Assembly (NCBI GenBank): GCA_964036315.1
Contig: CAXIWW010000817.1
Coordinates: forward strand, 6,607,501 to 6,671,500
Direction: 5' to 3'
Source of the DNA: Acanthosepion esculentum
Taxonomy: Eukaryota > Mollusca > Cephalopoda > Sepiida > Sepiidae
Length of the DNA: 64,000 nt
In this document: piece by piece, positions 55,301-64,000 of the stretch
Numbering within the stretch: the first letter of the stretch is position 1
Layout: each line of letters begins with the position of its first letter
The notes under the pieces: model-generated
Told to the model about the DNA's origin: nothing
The model's database searches: none
What the model saw: the letters and a program-made list of their open reading frames with translations, nothing else
Program-made: the position numbers and the translations under genes

Positions 55301-56000
55301 GGCAGTTTTCACAAAAGAGAAGGAGATGGCGATTTGTAGCAGCCTGATATTGCTTGCAAGGCAATTTCACAAAAGAGTCAGGCGTATTCGGCTTGTAGCG
55401 GCCTGAGATTGCTTGTAAGGCAGTTTCACAAAAGAGACAGTAGATGTCGTTTTGTAGCAGCCTGATATTACTTATAAGGCAGTTTTCACAAAACAGTCAG
55501 GAGAAGTCGGCTCGTAGCACCCTGACATTGTTTGTAAGGCAGTTGTCACAAAAGCTCCAGGAGAATTCGGCTTGTAGCAGCTTCATATTACTTGTCAGGC
55601 AGTTTTCACAAAAGAGCCAAGAGAAGTCGGCTCGTAGCACCCTGACATTGCTTGTAAGGCAGTTGTCACAAAAGCCCCAGGAGAATTCGGCTTGTAGCAG
55701 CCTGAGATTTCTTGTAAGGCAGTTGCCACAAAAGAGCCTGGAGAAATCGGCTCGTACGCGCCTGGGATTGCTTGTAAGGCGATTCGCACAAAAAGCCAGG
55801 AGAATTCATATTGCTGCAGCCTGAGAATGCTTGTAAGGCAGATGCCACAAATGAGCCAGGAGAAATCGGTTCATAGCAGCCTGGGATTGCTTGTAAGGCA
55901 ATTGGCACAAAAAGTCAGGAGAAGTGGACTAGCGGCAGCCTGAGACTGCTTGTAAGGCAGCTGTCACAAAAGAGCCAGGATATGTCGATTTGTAGCGGCC
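55286..56000 (-). repeat. Satellite C array, minus-strand block
   Basis: About 12 monomers of 60 bp in reverse orientation. The order of monomer types mirrors that of the plus block: next to the junction the type with aatcgccatctcc, then the ccgaatacgcctg type, then the aacgacatct type, and further out the gcagcaatatgaattc type followed by the ccgatttctcc type, as at 54,395-54,735 on the plus arm. The block ends abruptly in satellite D at tgtagcggcc. Confidence 0.94.
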
Positions 56001-56395
56001 GACAAATCAAATAATTGCACACAATTTGATACCCATTTGAAAATATTTCTTTTACTGGAAAAATTTATAAACAAGTGAAATATGACTGATTTCCCAGTTT
56101 AGGGACGCATGACAATTTCCGCAAATGAGCTAACAAGGGTCCCCATACCTTTGAATTTCGACTCGACTATAATCAAGGTGTCGAAAAAACATTTTGTAAT
56201 TATGAATAAGGGAAAATATTCCCGAACATTGGACAGCAATATTGTGTAAATTCTATAAAAATGCAAAATTAAGAATGCAGTCTTATTGTGCACACTGGAA
56301 TTCGGACGCTGTAAATTGTCAGACGTCATACCACGCACGTGGTGAAACCTCTACTTTTTACTATCTGACCAAATGAAATTCCAGACAATTGGACA
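56001..56395 (-). repeat. Satellite D, rearranged unit
   Basis: D entered in mid-unit (gacaaatcaaataattgc) straight from C(-). It runs through the unit end (tcgaaaaaac at about 56,180), the EcoRI site near 56,302, and on to ctgaccaaatgaaa near 56,377. There it jumps to the B-proximal end of D (attccagacaattggacacc), skipping the rest of the unit. The jump sits on shared bases gaaa. It is therefore about one unit long but circularly permuted, with an internal deletion. A 79-codon frame here (56,099-56,338, minus strand) is not kept in other D copies. Confidence 0.9.
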
Positions 56396-56400
56396 CCAAC
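56391..56400. other. D/B junction, third copy
   Basis: ttggacaccaacaga again joins D to B on shared accaa (56,395-56,399), in the same orientation as the first junction at 12.65 kb. The flanking B units resemble those outside the second junction at 35.1 kb more closely than those beside the first. Confidence 0.92.
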
Positions 56401-59400
56401 AGACCAGAAGCATTGGTGCCTGACGTAGTCTAAAATCTTACATTGGAGGCTCAAATATGGACCGGAAACCAACAGAACAATGGCCATGCTGCTGGACGTA
56501 GTTTATCTTTTTACATTAGACGCTCAAATATGCACGAGAAACCAAGAGACCAGAATCATGGCTGCTGGCCGAGGTGTATCATTTTACACAAACGCTCAAA
56601 TATCGAACAAAAGCCAACTGGTCAGAGGCCATGCTGCTGGTCGTAGTCAAAAATATTACATTAGACGCTCAAATATGGACCGGAAACCAACAGATCAGAG
56701 GCCATGCTGCTGGACGTAGTTTATCTTTTTACATTAGACGCTCAAATATGCACCATAAACCAAGAAATCACAAACAGGGCTACTGGACGTAGTGTATCAT
56801 CTTACACAAGACGCTCAAATATGAACCGTAAGCCAACAGGTCAGAGGCCATGCTACTGGACGTAGTCTAACATCTTACATTAGACGCTTAAATGTTGACC
56901 GGAAACAAACAGATCAGAGGCCATGCTGCTGGGCGTAGTTAATCTTTTTACATTAGACGCTCAAGTATGCAACAGAAACCAACAGATCAGAAACAGGGCT
57001 GCTGGACGTAGTGTATCATCTTACACAAGACGCTCAAATATGGACCGGAAGCCAACAGGTCAGGGGCCATGCTACTGGACGTAGTCTAACATCTTACATT
57101 AGACGCTTAAATGTTGACCGGAAACAAACAAATCAGAGGCCATGCTGCTGGACGTAGTATATCTTTTTACATTAGACGCTCAAATATGCACAAGATACCA
57201 AGAGATCAGAAACAGGGCTGCTGGACGTAGAATATCATCTTACACAAGACGGTCTGATATGGACCTGAAGCCAACAGGTCAGTGGCAATGCGGCTGGACG
57301 TAGTCTAAAATCTTACATTGGACGCTCAAATATGTTCCGGAAACCAACAGATCAGAGGCCATGCTGCTGTACGTAGCTTTTCTTTTTACATTAGACGCTC
57401 AAATATGCACCAGAAACCAACAGATCAGAATCATGGCTGCTGGACGTAGTGTATCATCTTACACAAGACGCTCAAATATGGACCGGAAGCCAACAGGTCA
57501 GAGTCCATGCTGCTGGTCGTAGTCTAAAATCTTACATTAGAGGCTCATATATGGACCGGAAACCAACAGATCAGAGGCCATGCTGCTGTACGTAGCTTTT
57601 CTTTTTACATTAGACGCTCAAATATCCACCAGAAACCAACAGATCAGAATCATGGCTGCCGGACGTAGTGTATCATCTTACACAAGACGCTCAAATATGG
57701 ACCGGAAGCCAACAGGTCAGAGTCCATGCTGCTGGTCGTAGTCTAAAATCTTACATTAGAGGCTCATATATGGACCGGAAACCAACAGATCAGAGGCCAT
57801 GCTGCTGGATGTAGTATATCTTTTTTTACATTAGACGCACAAATATGAACCGGAAACCAACAGATCAGAGGCCATGCTGCTGAACGTAGTTTATCTTTTT
57901 ACATTGGACACTCAAATATGCACCAGAAAGCAAGTGATCAGGAACAGGTCTGCTGGATGTAGTGTATCATCTGACAGAAGACGCTCAAATATAGACCAGA
58001 AGCCAACAGGTCAGAGGCCATGCTGCTGGGCGTAGTCTAAAATCTTACATTAGACGCTCAAATATGAACCGGAAACCAACAGATCAGAGGCCTGCTGCTG
58101 GACGTAGATTATCTTTTTACATTAGACGCTCAAATATGCACTAGAGACCAAGAGATCAGAAACAGGGCTGCTGGACGTTGTGTATCATCTTACACAAGAC
58201 GCTCAGATATAGTCCGGAAGCCAACAGGTCAGAGGCCATGCTGCTGGACGTAGTCTAAAATCTTACATTGGACGCTCAAATATGGTCGGGAAACCAACAG
58301 ATCAGAGGCTATGCTGCTGGACGTAGTTTATCTTTTTACATTAGACGCTCAAATATGCACCAGAAACCAACAGATCAGAATCATGGCTGCTGGACGTAGT
58401 GTATCATCTTACACAAGACGGTCAAATATGGACCGGAAGCCAAGAGGTCAGAGGACATGCTGCTGGTCGTAGTCTAAGATCTTACATTAGAGGCTCAAAT
58501 ATGGACCGGAAACCAACAGATCAGAGGCCATGCTGCTGGCCGTAGTTTATCTTTTTACATTAGAGGCTCAAATATCCACCAGGAGCCAACAGATCAGAAT
58601 CACGGCTGCTGGACGTAGTGTATCATCTTACAGAAGACGCTCAAATATGGACCGGAAACCAAGAGTTCAGAGGCCATGCTGCTGGACGTAGTGTAAAATC
58701 TTACATTAGACGCTCAAATATGGACCGCAAACCAACAGATCAGAGGCCATGCTGCAGGACGTAGTTTATCGTTAGATATTAGAGGCTCAAATATCCACCA
58801 GAAGCCAACAGATCAGAATCACGGCTGCTGGACGTAGTCTATCATCTTACACAAGACGCTCAAACATGGACCGGAAGCCAACAGGTCAGAGGCCATGCTG
58901 CTGGACGTATTTGAAAATCTTACATTAGACGCACAAATATGGACCGGAAACCAACATATCAGAAGCCATGCTGCTGGGCGTAGATTATCTTTTTACATTA
59001 CACGCACAAATATGCACCAGAAACCAATAGATTAGAAAAAGAGCTGCTGGACGTAGTGTATCATCTCACACAAGACGCTCAAATATGGACCTGATGCCAA
59101 CAGGTCAGAGGCAATGCGGCTGGACGTAGTCTAAAATCTTACATTAGACGCTCAAATATGGTCGGGAAACCAACAGATTAGAGGCCATGCTGCTGGGCCT
59201 AGTTTATCTTTTTACATTAGACGCTCAAATATGCACCAGAAACCAACAGATCAGAATCATGGCTGCTAGTCGTAGTGTATCATCTTACACAAGACGCTGT
59301 GATATGGTCCGGAAGCCAACAGGTCAGAGGCCATGCTGCTGGACGTAGTCTAAAATCTTACATTAGACGCTCAAATATGGACCGGAAACCAACAGATCAG

Positions 59401-62400
59401 AGGCCATGCTGCTGGACGTAGTTTATCTTTTTACATTAGACGCTCAAATATGCACCAGAAACCAAGAGATCAGAAACAGAGCTGCTGGAAGTAATGTATC
59501 ATCTTACACAAGACGCTCAAATATGGACCGGAAGCCAACAGGTCTGAGGCTATGCTGCTGGACGTAGTCTAAAATCTCATATTAGACGCTCAAATATGGA
59601 CCGGAAACCAACAGATCAGAGGCCATGCTGCTGGACGTAGTATATCTTTACATTAGACGCTCAAATATGCATAAGATACCAAGAGATCAGAAACAGGGCT
59701 GCTGGACGTAGTGTATCATCTTACACAAGACGCTCAAATATGGACCTGAAGCCAACAGGTCAGAAGCAATGCGGCTGGACGTAGTCTAAAATCTTACATT
59801 GGACGCTCAAATATGGTCCGGAAACCAACAGATCAGAGGCCATGCTGCTGGGCGTAGTTTATCTTTTTACATTAGACGCTCATATAGGCACCAGAAACCA
59901 ACAGATCAGAATCATGGCTGCTGGACGTAGTGTATCATCTTACACAAGAGGGTCAAATATGAACCGGAAACCAAAAGATCAGAGGCCATGCTGCTGGACG
60001 TAGTTTATCTTTTTACATTAGACGCTCAAATATGCACCAGAAAACAAGTGATCAGAAACATGTCTGCTGGACGTAGTGTATCATCTTACAGAAGACGCTC
60101 AAATATGGACCGGAAGCCAAGAGGTCAGAGGCCATGCTGCTGGACGTAGTCTAAAATCTTACTTTAGACGCTCAAATATGAACCGGAAACCAACAGATCA
60201 GAGGCCATGCTGCTGGACGTAGTTTATCTTTTTACATTAGACGCTCAAATATGCACCAGAAACCAACAGATCAGAATCATGGCTGCTAGACGTAGTGTAT
60301 CATCTTACACAAGACGCTCAGATATAGTCCGGAAGCCAACATGTCAGAGGCAATGCTGCTGGACGTAGTCTAAAATCTTACATTAGACGCTCAAGTATCG
60401 ACCGGAAACCAACAGATCAGAGGCCATGCTGCTGGACGTAGTATATCTTTTTACATTAGACGCTCAAATATGCACCAGAAACCAAGAGATCTGAAACAGG
60501 GCTGCTGGACGTAGTGTATAATCTTACACAAGACGCTCAAATATGGACCGGAAGCCAACATGTCAGAGGCAATGCGGCTGGACGTAGTCTAAAATCTTAC
60601 ATTGGACGCCCAAATATGGTCGGGAAACCAACTGATCAGAGGCCATGCTGCTGGCCGTAGTTTATCTTTTTACATTAGACGCTCAAATATGCACCAGAAA
60701 CCAACAGATCAGAATCATGGCTGCTGAATGTAGTGTATCATCTTACACAAGACGCTCAAATATGGACCGGAAGCCAAGAGATCAGAGGCCATGCTGCTGG
60801 TCGTAGTCTAATATCTTACATTAGACGCTCAAATATGGACCGGAAACCAACAGATCAGAGGCCATGCTGCTGGACGTAGTTTATCTTTTTACATTAGACG
60901 CTCAAATATGCACCAGAAACCAAGAGATCAGAAATAGAGCTGCTGGAAGTAATGTATCATCTTACACAAGACGCTCAAATATGGACCGGAAGCCAACAGG
61001 TCTGAGGCTATGCTGCTGGACGTAGTCTAAAATCTCATATTAGACGCTCAAATATGGACCGGAAACCAACAGATCAGAGGCCATGCTGCTGGACGTAGTA
61101 TATCTTTACATTAGACGCTCAAATATGCATAAGATACCAAGAGATCAGAAACAGGGCTGCTGGACGTAGTGTATCATCTTACACAAGACGCTCAAATATG
61201 GACCTGAAGCCAACAGGTCAGAAGCAATGCGGCTGGACGTAGTCTAAAATCTTACATTGGACGCTCAAATATGGTCCGGAAACCAACAGGTCAGAGGCCA
61301 TGCTGCTGGACGTAGTCTAAAATCTTACATTAGATGCTCAAATATGGACCGGAAACCAACAGATCAGAGGCCATGCTGCTGGCCGTAGTTTATCTTTTTA
61401 CATTAGACGCTCAAATATGCACCAGAAACCAACAGATCAGAATCATGGCTGCTAGACGTAGTGTATCATCTTACACAAGACGCTCAGATATGGTCCGGAA
61501 GCCTACAGGTCAGCGGCCATGCTGCTGGACGTAGTCTAAAATCTTACATTAGACGCTCAAATATGGTCGGGAAACCAACAGATCGGAGGCCATGCTGCTG
61601 GCCGTAGTATATCTTTACATTAGACGCTCAAATATGCACAAGATACCAAGAGATCAGAAACAGGGCTGCTGGACGTAGTCTATCATCTTACACAAGACGC
61701 TCAAATATGGACCTGAAGCCAACAGGTCAGAAGCAATGCGGCTGGACGTAGTCTCAAAACCTTACATTGGACGCTCAAATATGGTCCGGAAACCAACAGA
61801 TCAGAGGCCATGCTGCTGGACGTAGTTTATCTTTTTACATTAGACGCTCATATAGGCACCAGAAACCAACAGATCAGAATCATGGCTGCTGGACGTAGAG
61901 TATCATCTTACACAAGACGCTCAGATATGGTCCGGAAGCAAAGAGATCAGAGTCCATGCTGCTGGTCGTAGTCTAAAATCTTACATTAGAGGCACAAATA
62001 TGGACCGGAAACCAACAGATCAGAGGCCATGCTGCTGGACGTAGTGTATCTTTTTCCATTAGACGCTCAAATATGCACGAGAAACCAAGAGATCAGAAAC
62101 AGGGCTGCTGGATGTAGTGTATCATCTTACACAAGACGCTCAAATATGGACCGGGAGCCAACAGGCCAGAGGCCATGCTGCTGGGTGTAGTTTAAAATCT
62201 TACATTAGACGCACAAATATGGACCGGAAACCAACAGATCACAGACCATGCTGCTGGACGTAGATTATCTTTTTACATTACACGCACAAATATGGACCAG
62301 AAACAAATAGATCAGAAACAGGGCTGCTGGACGTAGTGTATCATCTTACACAAGACGCTCAAATATGGACCGGAAGCCAACAGGTCAGAGGCCATGCTGC

Positions 62401-62740
62401 TGGTGGTAGTCTAAAATCTTACATTAGACGCTCAAATATGAACCGGAAACCAACAGATCAGAGGCCATGCTGCTGGACGTAGATTATCTTTTTACATTAG
62501 ACGCTCAAATATGCACCAGAAACCAAGAGATCAGAAACAGGGCTGCTGGACGTTGTGTATCATCTTACACAAGACGCTCAAATATGGACCGGAAGCCATC
62601 AGGTCAGAGGCCATGCTGCTCGGCGTAGTTTAAAATCTTACATTAGACGCACAAATATGGACCGGAAACCAACAGAACAGAGGCCATGCTGCTGGACGTA
62701 GTTTATCTTTTTTACATTAGACGCTCAAATATGCACCAGA
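56396..62740 (+). repeat. Satellite B array, second plus-strand block
   Basis: About 87 monomers of 73 bp in a-b-c trimer order. The first 500 bp carry variants found otherwise at 34,880-35,020 in the minus block: accataaaccaagaaatcac at 56,750 and atgaaccgtaagcc at 56,821. The last kilobase matches the stretch before the first inversion junction. The block also contains a 1,458-bp-offset duplication (59,480-59,830 with 60,938-61,290, marked by gctgctggaagtaatg). Small open frames are the usual ones for B, and no gene is supported. Confidence 0.97.
56851..57800 (+). repeat. Local 219-bp tandem duplications of private variants in satellite B
   Basis: The variant tgctactggacgtagtctaa followed by cttaaatgttgacc occurs at 56,851 and again at 57,070, exactly 219 bp later. 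The variant tgctgctgtacgtagctttt occurs at 57,362 and 57,581, again 219 bp apart, with tagaggctcatatatgg following in both. These direct trimer duplications show that the trimer is the unit of copy-number change. Confidence 0.9.
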
Positions 62741-62760
62741 AAAAGAAATACTACGTCCAG
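62734..62760. other. Inversion junction B(+) to B(-), second copy
   Basis: The same turn as at 24,835: gcaccag then aaaaagaaatactacgtcc. Copies lie 37,899 bp apart. Similarity extends at least 0.9 kb to the left and, allowing one extra 219-bp trimer here, about 1 kb to the right. Confidence 0.95.
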
Positions 62761-64000
62761 CAGCATGGCCTCTGATCTGTTGGTTTCCGGTCCATATTTG
62801 AGCGTCTAATATAAGATTTTAGACTACGTTCAGCAGCATAGCCTCTGACCTGTTGGCTTCCGGTACATATTTCAGCGTCTTGTGTAAGATGATACACTAC
62901 GTGCAGCAGCCGTGATTCTGATCTGTTGGCTTCTGGTGGATATTTGAGCGTCTAATGTAAAAAGATGTGTTACGTCCAGCAGCATGGCCTCTGATCTGTT
63001 GGTTTCGGGTCCATATTTGAGCGTCTAATGTAAGATTTTAGACTACCTCCAGCAGCATGGCCTCTGAACTCTTGGTTTCAGGTCCATATTTGAGCGTCTT
63101 GTGTAAGATGATACACAACGTCCAGCAGCCCTGTTTCTGATCTCTTTGTTTCTGGTGCATATTTGAGCGTCTAATGTAAAAGATAAACTACGTCCAGCAG
63201 CATGGCCTCTGATCTGTTGGTTTCCGGTCCATATTTGAGACTCTAATGCAAGATTTTAGACTACGTCCAGCCGCATTGCCTCTGACCTGTTGGCTTCAGG
63301 TCCATATTTGAGCGACTTGTGTAAGATGATACACTACGTCCAGCAGCCCTGTTTCTGATCTCTTGGTATCTTGTGCATATTTGAGCGTCTAATGTAAAAA
63401 GATATACTACGTCCAGCAGCATGGCCTTTGATCGGATGGTTTCCGGTCCATATTTGAGCGTCTAATATAAGATTTTAGACTACGTCCAGCAGCATGGCCT
63501 CTGACCTGTTGGCTTCCGGTCCATATTGGAGCGTCTTGTGTAAGATGATACACTACGTCCAGCAGCCCTGTTTCTGATCTATTGGTTTCTGGTGCATATT
63601 TGTGCGTGTAATGTAAAAAGATAATCTACGTCCAGCAGCATGGCCTCTGATCTGTTGGTTTCCGGTCCATATTTGTGCGTCAAATGTAAGATTTTAAACT
63701 ACGTCCAGCAGCATGGCCTCTGACCTGTTGGCTTCCGGTCCATATTTGAGCGTCTTATGTAAGATTATACACTACGTCCAGCAGCCGTGATTTTTATCTG
63801 TTGGCTTCTGGTGGATATTTGAACCTCTTATGTAAAAACATAATCTACGTCCAGCAGCATGGCCTCTGATCTGTTGGTTTCCGGTCCATATTTGAGCCTC
63901 TAATGTAAGATTTTAGACTACGTCCAGCAGCCCTGTTTCAGATCTCTTGGTTTCTGGTGCATATTTGAGCGTCTAATGTAAAAAGATAAACAACGTCCAG
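62741..64000 (-). repeat. Satellite B array, second minus-strand block (runs off the window)
   Basis: About 17 monomers of B in reverse orientation. It matches 24,844-25,770 closely, but one trimer (about 62,900-63,120) is extra: the tctctttg variant lies at 25,023 in the first copy and 63,141 here, an offset of 38,118, which is 37,899 plus 219. Divergence from the first copy begins at about 63,900, where a type-b unit follows in place of a type-c unit. Confidence 0.95.

Noticed and set aside
12656..62740. CENP-B box or other centromere motif in B or C
   Set aside because: Reading the consensus units I did not find a match to the CENP-B box pattern. A motif search should confirm, but centromere identity cannot be claimed.
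1..64000. Telomere repeats, rDNA, tRNA or histone genes among the satellites
   Set aside because: No runs of TTAGGG or TTAGG type, and no recognisable RNA gene or histone sequence on either strand.

Overview
This window contains no gene that I can support. All 64 kb is tandem satellite DNA of a eukaryotic heterochromatic type. There are four unrelated satellite families, here called A, B, C and D, arranged in long blocks that switch strand several times. I see no rRNA, tRNA, transposase or reverse-transcriptase signature and no CRISPR array. The species cannot be named from the sequence. CpG dinucleotides are still common in A, B and C, which fits a genome with little CpG methylation (for example many invertebrates) better than a heavily methylated vertebrate genome. 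That is inference only.

Families. A is a G/T-rich (other strand C/A-rich) satellite built from a 31-bp short unit and a 43-bp long unit; the long unit is the short unit plus about 12 bp. B has a 73-bp monomer organised as a 219-bp trimer of three monomer types (a, b, c). C has a 60-bp monomer. D is an A/T-rich 392-bp unit with an EcoRI site in each copy that I checked. D always lies next to B: it separates A from B twice and C from B once.

Layout. 1-12,207 A(+); 12,208-12,655 D(-); 12,656-24,843 B(+); inversion; 24,844-35,148 B(-); 35,149-36,384 D(+), three copies; 36,385-52,065 A(-); 52,066-55,285 C(+); inversion; 55,286-56,000 C(-); 56,001-56,395 D(-), rearranged; 56,396-62,740 B(+); inversion; 62,741-64,000 B(-), running off the window. 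In short: A D B | B' D' A' C | C' D B | B'.

The main result is the architecture. Positions 1 to about 52,000 form one very large, imperfect inverted duplication, A-D-B facing B'-D'-A'. Rare variants of A pair up between the arms in mirrored order, and the A/D and D/B junctions fall at the same bases in both arms. The D/B junction occurs a third time at 56.4 kb and shares private variants with the one at 35.1 kb. The B|B' inversion junction occurs twice (24.84 and 62.74 kb) with the same flanks. C is itself an imperfect palindrome. The arms have since been remodelled: different parts of A were amplified in each arm, and B gained or lost copies in 219-bp steps.

The large open reading frames in A (up to 874 codons) arise because the A consensus has no stop codon in any of the six frames. 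I do not treat them as genes. The blocks show no co-operating gene set. What they share is a history of inverted duplication, unequal exchange and junction copying.
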